A DNA stretch of 64,000 nucleotides from Herbaspirillum sp. WKF16 (GTDB taxonomy: Bacteria > Pseudomonadota > Gammaproteobacteria > Burkholderiales > Burkholderiaceae_D), in the NCBI RefSeq assembly GCF_028993615.1, contig NZ_CP118632.1, forward strand, positions 1,736,001 to 1,800,000. The letters are read 5' to 3'. This document shows positions 1 through 8,907 of the stretch, one piece after another (the first letter of the stretch is position 1; the number at the start of each line of letters is the position of its first letter). The notes under the pieces were generated by a model. It ran no database searches. It was given only the letters and a program-made list of their open reading frames with translations, and had not been told where the DNA came from. Position numbers and translations under genes: made by a program.

Positions 1-68
1 GCGACCAGCAGCGTCATGGCCGGCAACAGCAGCAGCCAGGGCGTGATGGAGGAGTGGGTTCGGTTCAT
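1..68 (-). CDS. ABC transporter permease, N-terminus only (UgpA-like)
   Basis: The reverse strand opens with ATG at 68 and stays open to the window edge, giving only 22 codons. They read as a short polar start followed by the beginning of a hydrophobic leucine-rich membrane segment (PWLLLLPAMTLLV). This is how inner-membrane permeases of Ugp/MalF-type sugar importers begin. It lies about 100 bp downstream of the binding-protein gene on the same strand, as expected for the permease of that importer. The rest is outside the window, so the family is inferred mainly from context. Confidence 0.6.
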   Translation of the reverse strand, partial: MNRTHSSITPWLLLLPAMTLLV

Positions 69-167
69 TTGACCTTTGCGCCGGCCGGCGAAAACGCGTT
101 ACGGAATCGGAACCCGGCCCGCCGCCTGGGCGGGCCGGTTGCTGCGAGACTGCCTGGAGCGAGTTGC

Positions 168-1460
168 TTAGCGGCCGTAGGAACGCAGGATGCGGTCCGA
201 CTCGCGCTGCGCGTCCTTCAACGCCGCTTCCGGCGTCTTGGTGCCGGACAGCGCCGCTTGCAGGTTGTCATTCAGGGCCTTGGTCACGCGCTGGTTGTCG
301 TGCGTGGACAGCTCGGCCACGCCGTACTTCATCTGCTCGCGCGCCACGTCGGCCGCCGGCACTTCCTGCAGGTACTTCTTCATCTCGGCGGTGTCCCAGG
401 CATCCTGGCGCGGCGCCACATAGCCGGTGGCGATCGACCATTGGGCCGCGCGCGCCGGCTCGGCGGCGAAGCGGATGAACTTCATCGCCGCGGCCTGCTG
501 CTCAGGCGAGGTCTTGTTGAAGACGTAGAAGTTGCCGCCGCCGGTCGGGCTGCCCGGATGCTTGATGCCCGGCAGCATCGCCACGCCGAACGGGAACGAG
601 GCGTTGGTGCGGATGTTGGTCAGGTTGCCGGTGGTGGTCCAGACCATGGCGGCCTTCTGCTCCAGGAAGTCCTTGGGGGTGGTGCCCCATTCGATCGAGC
701 CGCCCGGCATGACCTTGTCCTTGGTGGTCAAGTCGACCCAGTGCTGCAGGGCCTGCACCGAACCCGGCTTGTCGAAGTAGGTCTTGGTGCCGGCGCTGTT
801 CATCAGGATGGTGTCGTTGGACGCGGTCATGGCCTGGAACATCCAGTAGCCGAAGCCGGTCGAGGGGATCTTCACGCCCCACTGGGTGACGTTGCCCGAG
901 GCGTCGCGCTTGGTCAGCTTCTTGGCAGCATCGACCATCTCGGTCCAGCTGGCGGGGGCCTTCTCCGGGTTCAGGCCGGCTTCCTTGAACAGGTTCTTGT
1001 TGTAGTACATGACGATGGTCGAGCGCTGGAACGGGATGCCCCAGGTCTTGCCGTCGGTCTGGCTGTTCTCCATGAAACCCTTGTAGAAGCCGTCGATCCA
1101 CTTCTTGTCCTCGGCCGACTTGGCCAGGGTGTCGATGGAGACGATGGCGTTCTCGTCGATCAGGGTGAACAGGTCGGTCGACAGCAGCACCGCCAGCGTC
1201 GGCGGGGTGCCGCTCTTGAAGGCGGTCAGCGCCTTGACGATGCTTTCCTGGTAGGTGCCGGCATAGACCGCCTTGACCTTGATGTCCGGGTTGGCCTTCT
1301 CGAAGTCGGCCACCATGCCGTCGATGGTCTTGGTGACGGCGCCGCCGACGGCGACCGGATAGTAGAAGCTGATTTCGACCGGGTTTGCGGCAAAGGCGCT
1401 GGCGCCGAAAGCGGCGCTGACGGCCAGGGCGGCCACGGATTTCAGAATTGCTCTACGCAT
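168..1460 (-). CDS. Extracellular solute-binding protein, UgpB-like
   Basis: A 430-residue periplasmic binding protein of ABC importer family 1 (MalE/UgpB type, usual length about 430-440). Residues 1-24 form a signal peptide with an AFA cleavage site and no lipobox. The mature part has the typical opening for these proteins (EISFYYP), then a DFEKANPDIKVK motif. It lies between its ATPase and permease genes and downstream of glpD and a SorC regulator, so glycerol 3-phosphate or a related polyol phosphate is the likely ligand. The exact ligand cannot be read from sequence. Confidence 0.85.
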   Translation of the reverse strand: MRRAILKSVAALAVSAAFGASAFAANPVEISFYYPVAVGGAVTKTIDGMVADFEKANPDIKVKAVYAGTYQESIVKALTAFKSGTPPTLAVLLSTDLFTLIDENAIVSIDTLAKSAEDKKWIDGFYKGFMENSQTDGKTWGIPFQRSTIVMYYNKNLFKEAGLNPEKAPASWTEMVDAAKKLTKRDASGNVTQWGVKIPSTGFGYWMFQAMTASNDTILMNSAGTKTYFDKPGSVQALQHWVDLTTKDKVMPGGSIEWGTTPKDFLEQKAAMVWTTTGNLTNIRTNASFPFGVAMLPGIKHPGSPTGGGNFYVFNKTSPEQQAAAMKFIRFAAEPARAAQWSIATGYVAPRQDAWDTAEMKKYLQEVPAADVAREQMKYGVAELSTHDNQRVTKALNDNLQAALSGTKTPEAALKDAQRESDRILRSYGR

Positions 1461-1541
1461 GATGCGTCTCTCCCATGAGGTTGAAGGTTGGTTGCAACTT
1501 GGCGGTTGCTATTGTTGGAGTCTCACTCTGACGTTTCTGAA

Positions 1542-2606
<1,065 letters not shown>

Positions 2607-2716
2607 CCCGTATCCCTTTTTTATCAATCGTCAACCGGCCCGCATCAAGCGATCGGCCCGGCCTGTGCGGCGCCACTCACCGGCGATGAATGGCCGTAAT
2701 CGTTTTCACGCCCGGC

Positions 2717-4306
2717 TTAGCGGATTTCCGCCGGCATCCGGCTGGCGCAGAAATGGCTGGCGCGCAATTGCGCGAACCACTCCCCGAACGCTTCCCGCTG
2801 GACCTGGTCCATGTGCAGTCCGCACTTGGTCCGGCGCCACAGCACGTCGTCGGCCTCGCAGGCCCATTCGTGCACGGCCAGGTATTCCACTTCGCGCTGC
2901 GTCAGACCGCCGCCGAAGTCGCGTCCCAGCTCTGCCATCGTTTGCGCCTCGCGCAGCACGGCATAGCTGTTCAGGCCATGGCGCGCGAACAGGCGCGCCA
3001 GGTAGTGGGCATCGAGGCCGGCGTATTTCTGTTGCAGCAGGGCGACCTCGCGCTGGCGCTCGGCGCGCTTGAAGCGGGCGCCGGGCAAGGCTTCACCGGC
3101 GGTCCAGCCGCCGCGCCGGGAGCGGCCCTGCAGCCAGGGCGCCAGCTTGTCCATGACCGACTCGGCCAGGCGGCGGTAGGTGGTGATCTTGCCGCCATAC
3201 ACCGAGACGCAGGGCAGGCCGCGCTGCTCCTGCAGCACCAGCGTGTAGTCGCGGGTGACGGCCGAGGGATTGTCGGACTCGTCGTCGAACAGCGGCCGCA
3301 CGCCGGCGTAGCGCCAGACGATGTCGCCGGCGGCGACCGGGCGTTCCAGGTAGCGGTTCACCGCGCGCAGCAGGTAGGCTTCTTCGGCGGCGCTGATGCG
3401 CGCGCCCTGGTCCATGTTCTCCTGCGGCACGTCGGTGGTGCCGATCAGGGTGTAGCGGTCCTCATAGGGAATCATGAAGACGATGCGCTTGTCGTCGTTT
3501 TGCAGGATGTAGGCGTGCTCGCCCTCGAACAGGCGCGGCACCACGATATGGCTGCCGCGCACCAGCTTGACCGCCGCGTGCCGCTTTTCCCCGTCATCGC
3601 CGCCGCCATCGCCGGCGTTGAGCGCGCGATCCATCTGCGCCACCCAGGGGCCGGCGCTGTTGACCAGGGCGCGCGCCTTCACGCGGCGCCGCTGGCCGGT
3701 ATGCATGTCTTCCAGCGTGCACAGCCAGTGGTTGTCCCCGCCGTCCTGGTTCTCGACGCGCAGGGCTTCGGCCAGGCGCGTGCGGGGCAGGATGTCGGCG
3801 CCGTGCTCCTGGGCCGAGAGCAGGTTGAAGATCACCAGGCGGGCGTCGTCCACCCAGGCGTCGGAATAGGCGAAGCCGCGCGTGATGTCGCCCTTGAGGC
3901 CGCTGGGGCTCGCCATGCGATCCAGCCGCAGCGCCTGCGACTTGGGCAGCGTGATGCGCCCGCCGATGTGGTCGTACAGCCAGAGGCCCAGCCGGATCAT
4001 CCAGCGCGGGCGCAGGCCGGCCACGTGCGGCATGACGAAGCGCAGCGGCCAGGCGATGTGCGGGGCGATGTCGAGCAGGTGTTCGCGCTCCGACAGGGCC
4101 TCGGCCACCAGCCGGAATTCGTAGTATTCGAGATAGCGCAGGCCGCCGTGGATCAGTTTGGTGCTGGCCGAGGAGGTGGCGCCGGCGAAATCGTTCTGCT
4201 CGCACAGGGCCACCGACAGGCCGCGGCCGGCGGCGTCGCGCGCCACGCCGGCGCCGTTGATGCCGCCGCCGATGACCAGGATGTCGTAGAGACCGTCGCG
4301 TTTCAT
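2717..4306 (-). CDS. glpD: Aerobic FAD-dependent glycerol-3-phosphate dehydrogenase
   Basis: A 529-residue enzyme that oxidises sn-glycerol 3-phosphate to dihydroxyacetone phosphate and passes electrons to quinone at the inner membrane. The FAD-binding GGGINGAG motif is at residues 13-20. The conserved stretch ASTKLIHGGLRYLEYYEF, found in GlpD proteins, follows near residues 48-65. The start codon overlaps the stop of the upstream regulator as ATGA, so the two are translationally coupled. E. coli GlpD is about 500 residues; the length here is normal for betaproteobacteria. The link to an ABC importer suggests catabolism of imported glycerol or G3P. Confidence 0.93.
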   Translation of the reverse strand: MKRDGLYDILVIGGGINGAGVARDAAGRGLSVALCEQNDFAGATSSASTKLIHGGLRYLEYYEFRLVAEALSEREHLLDIAPHIAWPLRFVMPHVAGLRPRWMIRLGLWLYDHIGGRITLPKSQALRLDRMASPSGLKGDITRGFAYSDAWVDDARLVIFNLLSAQEHGADILPRTRLAEALRVENQDGGDNHWLCTLEDMHTGQRRRVKARALVNSAGPWVAQMDRALNAGDGGGDDGEKRHAAVKLVRGSHIVVPRLFEGEHAYILQNDDKRIVFMIPYEDRYTLIGTTDVPQENMDQGARISAAEEAYLLRAVNRYLERPVAAGDIVWRYAGVRPLFDDESDNPSAVTRDYTLVLQEQRGLPCVSVYGGKITTYRRLAESVMDKLAPWLQGRSRRGGWTAGEALPGARFKRAERQREVALLQQKYAGLDAHYLARLFARHGLNSYAVLREAQTMAELGRDFGGGLTQREVEYLAVHEWACEADDVLWRRTKCGLHMDQVQREAFGEWFAQLRASHFCASRMPAEIR

Positions 4307-5295
4307 GGGTTTGGCTCCCGGCCGTCGGCGGCGCGGATCTGCTCGACCAGCAGGCGCGCGCTCGGCTCGTCGATCACCAGCTCGTTGATGAAGCCGCCCT
4401 GCAGCGCGGCGCGCAGGCCGGGGATCTTGCCCTTGCCCGAGACCACGCAGATCGAATGCGCGGCGCGCTGGAAGCAATCCATGTCCGGGCCGCTGCTGCG
4501 CGCGTTCAGGGCGATGTCGCGCCAGCTGCCGTCCTCGCGGAAGAACATGGTGGCGATGTCGCCCACCAGGCCCTCGGCGCGGATCATGGCGCGCTCCTCG
4601 TCGGACAGGTAGCCGCCGGTATGCACGTGGCTGCCGGTGGCTTCGGCGCCGATCGAGAACAGCAGGATGGAGGCGCTGTCCTGCAGCGCGCGGATGGACT
4701 TGATGCTCTTCTCGCGCCACAGCGCGGTGCGGGTGTCGGCATAGTCGAAGAAGGCCGGCACCGGGAAGTGATGGGCGCGCGCCCCGTAGTTCTGGGCGAA
4801 GCGCGAGACGATGGACTCGCCGAAGGTGTTGACGAAGTTCAGTCCGGTGCCCGAGCCGTTCAACTGCACCACGTCGACGTCGTGCACCTGCTTGGGCAGC
4901 AGCTTGTCGGCGATCTCGGCCACCGTGGTGCCCCAGGCCAGGCCGATCACGGTGGACGGCGCCACCAGCGAGCTGACGTAGGCGGCGGCGTGGCCGGCCA
5001 CGCGCTGCAGGGTTTCCTTCTCGCTGGCGGCGGCCGACACCGGCACCACCTGGATCGAGCGCAACTGGTAGCGCTCGGCGATGGCGCTCTCCAGGTTGCC
5101 CGAGACCTCCTGCGGGTCGTGCACCCGGATCTCCACCAGGCCGCGGTCCAGCGCAAACGACAGCAAGCGCGAGACGGTCGCGCGCGAGGTGCCGATTTCC
5201 TCGGCGATCGCCGCCGTGGTCATGTTCTGGAAGTAGTACAGGCGCGCCACGCGCACTGCCATGTAAGCGGTTTCCTGCCGGTCCCCATTAGCCAT
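4303..5295 (-). CDS. SorC/DeoR-type sugar-phosphate-responsive regulator
   Basis: A 330-residue DNA-binding regulator. A helix-turn-helix lies at about residues 27-48 (TAAIAEEIGTSRATVSRLL). A long C-terminal effector domain of the SorC/CggR type follows, with motifs such as VIGLAWGTT and DVVQLNGSG; these domains bind phosphorylated sugars. It is the first gene of the glpD-ABC operon and overlaps glpD by four bases. It most likely senses glycerol 3-phosphate or dihydroxyacetone phosphate and controls this operon. The effector is inferred from context. It is not GlpR of the short DeoR type, which has about 250 residues. Confidence 0.85.
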   Translation of the reverse strand: MANGDRQETAYMAVRVARLYYFQNMTTAAIAEEIGTSRATVSRLLSFALDRGLVEIRVHDPQEVSGNLESAIAERYQLRSIQVVPVSAAASEKETLQRVAGHAAAYVSSLVAPSTVIGLAWGTTVAEIADKLLPKQVHDVDVVQLNGSGTGLNFVNTFGESIVSRFAQNYGARAHHFPVPAFFDYADTRTALWREKSIKSIRALQDSASILLFSIGAEATGSHVHTGGYLSDEERAMIRAEGLVGDIATMFFREDGSWRDIALNARSSGPDMDCFQRAAHSICVVSGKGKIPGLRAALQGGFINELVIDEPSARLLVEQIRAADGREPNP

Positions 5296-5305
5296 GTTGA
5301 TAGCC

Positions 5306-5333
5306 TGAACGTATGATCATTGTTGTTGAACGT
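5306..5333. promoter_or_regulatory. Candidate operator of the SorC regulator
   Basis: TGAACGT occurs twice, at 5306-5312 and 5327-5333, spaced 21 bp (two helical turns) apart, with the palindrome TGATCA at 5314-5319 between them. The element begins 11 bp upstream of the regulator start, where autoregulation would act. SorC-family proteins bind as multimers to spaced repeats; the assignment is inference. The rest of the 352-bp gap up to metQ holds no gene. Confidence 0.45.
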
Positions 5334-5550
5334 TTGTAAAAATAGTCAATTCGCCGAGGCAAGTAAAGACGTATCGATACGGCCCTGCAGCATGGTAGGG
5401 ATGATATTGAGCTTTTGTTACAGCTTGATGAACGGATGTTCTTTGCGGGCGGGGACATGCGCGGGTGGCGACGGCCTCGCGGCAGCCGGGCCGGGTCGGC
5501 CGCGCCAGCTCGCCATGCCGCGCCGGGCCTGGGCCGGCGCGCATAAGGAC

Positions 5551-5567
5551 ATATGAATTCCTTCGTT
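5551..5567 (+). promoter_or_regulatory. Possible sulfur-control (CysB-like) element before metQ
   Basis: A sequence with the pattern ATTC-N-TT-NN-TT (ATTCCTTCGTT at 5557-5567) stands about 80 bp upstream of metQ. Similar AT-rich patterns occur upstream of sulfur-starvation genes controlled by CysB-family LysR regulators in proteobacteria. A partly similar element lies before the second metQ at 51598-51608. The assignment is tentative. Confidence 0.3.
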
Positions 5568-5647
5568 GGTGGCCGGCGGCCGGCTCTCTACACTTGGCCA
5601 TCCCAAGCGCCGGTGCGGCGCACCACAACATTTCACGGAGAAATCGC

Positions 5648-6457
5648 ATGACCCAACGCCTGCGCCTGCGCGCGCTGATCGCCGTCACCCTGTTCTTGCT
5701 GGCCGGCCTGGCCCACAGCGCCGACCCCAAGACCCTGCGCGTGGGCGTGCGCGGCGGCACCGACGAGCAGATCTGGGAAGTGGTCACGCAGGTGGCCAAA
5801 AAGAACGGCCTGAACGTGCAGCCGGTGGTGATCTCCGGCGCCGCCAGCCCCAACGAGGCGCTCAACAACGGCGACCTGGACGCCAACTCCTTCCAGCACA
5901 TTCCTTTCCTGCGCGACCAGATCAAGCAGCGCGGCTACAAGCTGGCCGCGGTGGGCGACACCTATATCTCGCCGATCGCCTTCTATTCGAAGAAGTACAA
6001 GGCCATCAAGGACCTGCCGGAAGGCGCCAAGGTCGCCATCCCCAATGACCCCAGCAACCAGACCCGCGCGCTGGTGGTGCTGCGCGACGCCGGCCTGATC
6101 ACCTTGCGCGACGGCTTCGACCCGTACACCGGCACCGCCTCGCTGTCCGACATCAGCGGCTACAAGAAGAAGATCAACCTGATCGAGAGCGCCTCTGTGG
6201 TGCTGGCGCGCTCGCTGGAAGACGTCGACACCGCCGCCATCGTCAACACCTTCGCCTACCAGGCCGGCCTGATCGCCACGCGCGACGGCATCGCCGTCGA
6301 GAAGCGCGAGCACAATCCTTACGTCAACATCATCGTGGTGCGCGAGCAGGACAAGAACGCGGCCTGGGTCGCGCCGCTGGTGAAGGCCTATCAGTCCGAG
6401 GAAGTGCGCCAGTTCATCCTGAAGCAGTTCGGCGGCTCGGTGGTGCCGGTATTTTGA
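5648..6457 (+). CDS. metQ: Methionine-binding periplasmic protein (NlpA/MetQ family)
   Basis: A 269-residue binding protein of the MetQ/NlpA family. It starts with a signal peptide (hydrophobic stretch about 8-20, cleavage after AHSA), but there is no lipobox cysteine, unlike E. coli MetQ. Conserved family motifs include NEALNNGDLDANSFQHIPFL and IPNDPSNQTRALVVL. A GGAG ribosome site precedes the ATG at 5648, which is preferred over upstream in-frame codons because it gives a proper signal peptide. metN starts inside its stop codon, so the order here is Q-N-I. Ligand methionine, or a related amino acid, is inferred from the family. Confidence 0.88.
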   Translation: MTQRLRLRALIAVTLFLLAGLAHSADPKTLRVGVRGGTDEQIWEVVTQVAKKNGLNVQPVVISGAASPNEALNNGDLDANSFQHIPFLRDQIKQRGYKLAAVGDTYISPIAFYSKKYKAIKDLPEGAKVAIPNDPSNQTRALVVLRDAGLITLRDGFDPYTGTASLSDISGYKKKINLIESASVVLARSLEDVDTAAIVNTFAYQAGLIATRDGIAVEKREHNPYVNIIVVREQDKNAAWVAPLVKAYQSEEVRQFILKQFGGSVVPVF

Positions 6458-7587
6458 GCCTCTCCGCACTGATCCGCGCCGGCACCGGCCTGACGGCGCG
6501 CGCGCGTGAAGACGCGGCGCGCGCGCCCGCCGAGAGCGCGTTGCCGTCGGCTGCGCACATCGCCTTCCAGCAGGTCAGCAAGCAGTATCCTGGGCCGGCG
6601 GGGCAGGTGCATGCGCTGCGCGAGGTGTCCTTCGAGGTCAGGCGCGGCGAGATCTTCGGCGTCATCGGCCGCAGCGGCGCCGGCAAATCGACCCTGCTGC
6701 GCACCATCAACGCGCTGGAACTCCCGGGCGCGGGCATGGTAAAGGTCAACGGCGCCGACGTCGGCGCGCTGGACGAGGATGGCCTGGTGGCCCTGCGTCG
6801 CCGCGTGGGCATGATCTTCCAGCATTTCAACCTGCTCTCGGCCAAGACCGTGCGCGAGAACGTCGGCCTGCCGCTGCGCGTGGCCGGCGTGCCGCCGCAA
6901 CGCATCCGCGAGAAGGTGGATGCGTTGCTGGCGCTGGTCGGCCTGGCCGACAAGGCCGATGCGTATCCGGCCAGGCTATCCGGTGGACAGAAGCAGCGCG
7001 TCGGCATTGCCCGCGCGCTGGTGCACGAGCCCGACATCCTGCTGTGCGACGAGGCCACCTCGGCGCTCGATCCGGAAACCACGCAATCCATCCTGGCGCT
7101 GCTGCGCGACGTCAGCGCCTCGATGGGGCTGACCGTGGTGCTGATCACGCACGACATGGCGGTGATCCGCGAGATCTGCGACCGCGTGCTGGTGCTGGAC
7201 CAGGGGCAGGCGGTGGAACTGGGCGAAGTCTGGCGCGTGTTCGGCAATCCGCAGGCCGACGCCACGCGCGCGCTGCTGCGCCCGCTGCAGCACGGCGTGC
7301 CGGCCGACCTGGCCGAACAGCTGGTGGACGATTTGCAAGGCGCGCCCGGCAGGGCCGTGCTCAGCCTGCGCTTCACCGGCGCCGAAGGGCCGCAGGGCGT
7401 GAGCCTGCAGGACCTGGCCCGGCTCGGGCCGGATGCCGCGCTGCTGCACGGCGGCCTCGATCGCATCCGCGGCCACGCCCAGGGCGAGCTGCTGCTGGCC
7501 TTGCCGGCGGCCGAGGTCGAACGGGTGCGCGGCCTGTTCAAGGACAATCTCATCAAGGTGATCGGCTATGTCCCTGCCCGCGCTTGA
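6454..7587 (+). CDS. metN: Methionine importer ATP-binding protein
   Basis: A 377-residue ATPase of the MetN family (usual length about 340-370). The first 30 or so residues are a low-complexity extension. Walker A GRSGAGKST is at 72-80, followed by LSGGQKQR and Walker B ILLCDEAT. The C-terminal 90 residues form the regulatory NIL/ACT-like domain that binds methionine in E. coli MetN and inhibits transport. The only start that keeps the conserved region is the TTG at 6454, which overlaps the metQ stop (TTGA); no strong ribosome site is visible, so coupled translation is likely and the start is uncertain. Confidence 0.88.
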   Translation: MSLSALIRAGTGLTARAREDAARAPAESALPSAAHIAFQQVSKQYPGPAGQVHALREVSFEVRRGEIFGVIGRSGAGKSTLLRTINALELPGAGMVKVNGADVGALDEDGLVALRRRVGMIFQHFNLLSAKTVRENVGLPLRVAGVPPQRIREKVDALLALVGLADKADAYPARLSGGQKQRVGIARALVHEPDILLCDEATSALDPETTQSILALLRDVSASMGLTVVLITHDMAVIREICDRVLVLDQGQAVELGEVWRVFGNPQADATRALLRPLQHGVPADLAEQLVDDLQGAPGRAVLSLRFTGAEGPQGVSLQDLARLGPDAALLHGGLDRIRGHAQGELLLALPAAEVERVRGLFKDNLIKVIGYVPARA

Positions 7588-8224
7588 TAAATACTTCCAG
7601 GCCTTCTTCGAGACCCTGCTGATGGTGGGCGCCTCGGCGCTGCTGGCCATTTCGCTGGGCCTGGCGCTGGCGGTGGTGCTGACGGTCACCGCCCGCCACA
7701 ACCTCTATCCGCGTCCGCGCCTGCATCGGGCGCTGTCGGTGACGGTCAACGTGTTTCGCGCCGTGCCCTTCATCATCATGCTGGTGGCGCTGTTGCCGGT
7801 GACGCGCCTGCTGGTCGGCACCACGCTGGGCACCTGGGCCGCGGTGGTGCCGTTGACGGTGAACCTGATTCCCTTCTACGCGCGCATCGCGCAGGTGTCG
7901 CTCAACGACGTCGACGGCGGCCTGGTGGAGGCGGCGCGCGCCATGGGCTGCCGGCGCTGGCACATCGTGCGCCACGTGCTGCTGCCGGAGGCCTTGCCCG
8001 GCATCGTCGGCGGCATGACGGTAAGCGTGATCGCCATGATCAACGCCTCGGCCATGGCGGGCGCGGTCGGCGCCGGCGGCCTGGGCGACCTGGCGATCCG
8101 CTACGGCTACGAGCGCTACGAGACGCGGGTGATGTTCGAGGTGATCGTGATCCTGATCGCGCTGGTGTCTGTGATCCAGCTGGTGGGGGAGGGGATTGCC
8201 CGGCGTTTCGATCACAAGCGATGA
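7568..8224 (+). CDS. metI: Methionine importer permease
   Basis: A 218-residue inner-membrane permease of the MetI family (217 in E. coli). It has about five membrane segments and the EAA loop contacting the ATPase (VEAARAMGCRRWHIVRHVLLPEALPG, about residues 118-143). It overlaps the end of metN by 20 bp, so the three genes form one tightly coupled operon. No terminator is evident directly after it; a palindromic repeat element follows at 8251. Confidence 0.9.
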   Translation: MSLPALDKYFQAFFETLLMVGASALLAISLGLALAVVLTVTARHNLYPRPRLHRALSVTVNVFRAVPFIIMLVALLPVTRLLVGTTLGTWAAVVPLTVNLIPFYARIAQVSLNDVDGGLVEAARAMGCRRWHIVRHVLLPEALPGIVGGMTVSVIAMINASAMAGAVGAGGLGDLAIRYGYERYETRVMFEVIVILIALVSVIQLVGEGIARRFDHKR

Positions 8225-8250
8225 GGTAAGCCAATTGCTCCGTCATCGCG

Positions 8251-8341
8251 GCGCAGGCCGGGATCCAGTGTCGTTTGTCGCGCCTGGCAGTCGATTGATG
8301 GGCGCGACAAGCGACACTGGGTCCTGACTTCCGTCAGGACG
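8251..8341. repeat. Dispersed bipartite palindromic repeat, degenerate copy
   Basis: Two inverted modules face each other: one around 8255-8275 (CCGGGATCCAGTGTCG) and one ending near 8341 (ACTGGGTCCTGACTTCCGTC then AGGACGAC). Both match the module core of the 139-bp array at 15290-16262. It fills the space between metI and the convergent GNAT gene. No ORF is likely here. Confidence 0.75.
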
Positions 8342-8387
8342 ACGATGAGATATGGAATGTGCCGCTGAAAGTCCGGGGGAGACCGGC

Positions 8388-8867
8388 TCAGTGCCGCATC
8401 ACCCGCCGCATCACGATGGGCGGCGCTTCGTTCGGGTTGGCGCGGGTGTATTCGAGCTCGGGCGCGATCTCGAAGCCGAAGGCGGCGTACAGGTCCACCA
8501 GTTGGGCCTGGTCGGTGCGCACCGCCAGCCGCAGCTCGCGCACGTCGGCGGCCTGGGCGCGGTGGATCAGCGCCTCCATCAGGTGCTGCGACAGGCGCTC
8601 GCCGCGAAAGTCCGGGCAGATGCCCATGCGGCGGATTTCCCAGACGTCGAAGTCCGAGTCCAGCGGCAGCCAGCGCACCGAGCCGGCCGGCACTTCGCCG
8701 CGCAGCAGGATGAAGGCGCCGCCGTGCTGCAGGTCTTCGGTGACGTGGTCGGCCGCTTCGCGGTGACCGGAGGAGTTGGGCGCCACCTTGTTGGCCCAGC
8801 TGTTGCGGGTCAGCTCCGCGATCAGCGGGGCGTCTTCCGAGGTGGCTTCGCGTATCAGCATTTCCAT
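8388..8867 (-). CDS. GNAT-family N-acetyltransferase
   Basis: A 159-residue single-domain GNAT protein. It begins MLIREATSEDAPLIAELT, typical of the fold. The acetyl-CoA-binding segment is at about residues 83-100 (RRMGICPDFRGERLSQHLM), followed by the ALIHRAQ helix and the C-terminal LYAAFGFE element. The ATG at 8867 is preceded by AAGGAG; longer forms extend into metG-proximal sequence and lack a ribosome site. It lies 40 bp downstream of metG on the same strand and may be co-transcribed. The substrate cannot be predicted. Confidence 0.82.
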   Translation of the reverse strand: MEMLIREATSEDAPLIAELTRNSWANKVAPNSSGHREAADHVTEDLQHGGAFILLRGEVPAGSVRWLPLDSDFDVWEIRRMGICPDFRGERLSQHLMEALIHRAQAADVRELRLAVRTDQAQLVDLYAAFGFEIAPELEYTRANPNEAPPIVMRRVMRH

Positions 8868-8907
8868 GCAGGGTCTCCTTCGCTTACCGGGTGCGGCCGC
8901 GCGCGGC

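Noticed and set aside
54..1478. A 474-codon open frame on the plus strand opposite the binding-protein gene
   Set aside because: It is the complementary-strand shadow of a clear ABC binding protein; G+C-rich DNA leaves such frames open. Its Arg/Gly/Leu-rich sequence matches no family.
2607..2627. Seven-codon N-terminal extension of the ABC ATPase from a TTG
   Set aside because: The extension overlaps the AAGGGA ribosome site of the better ATG at 2606.
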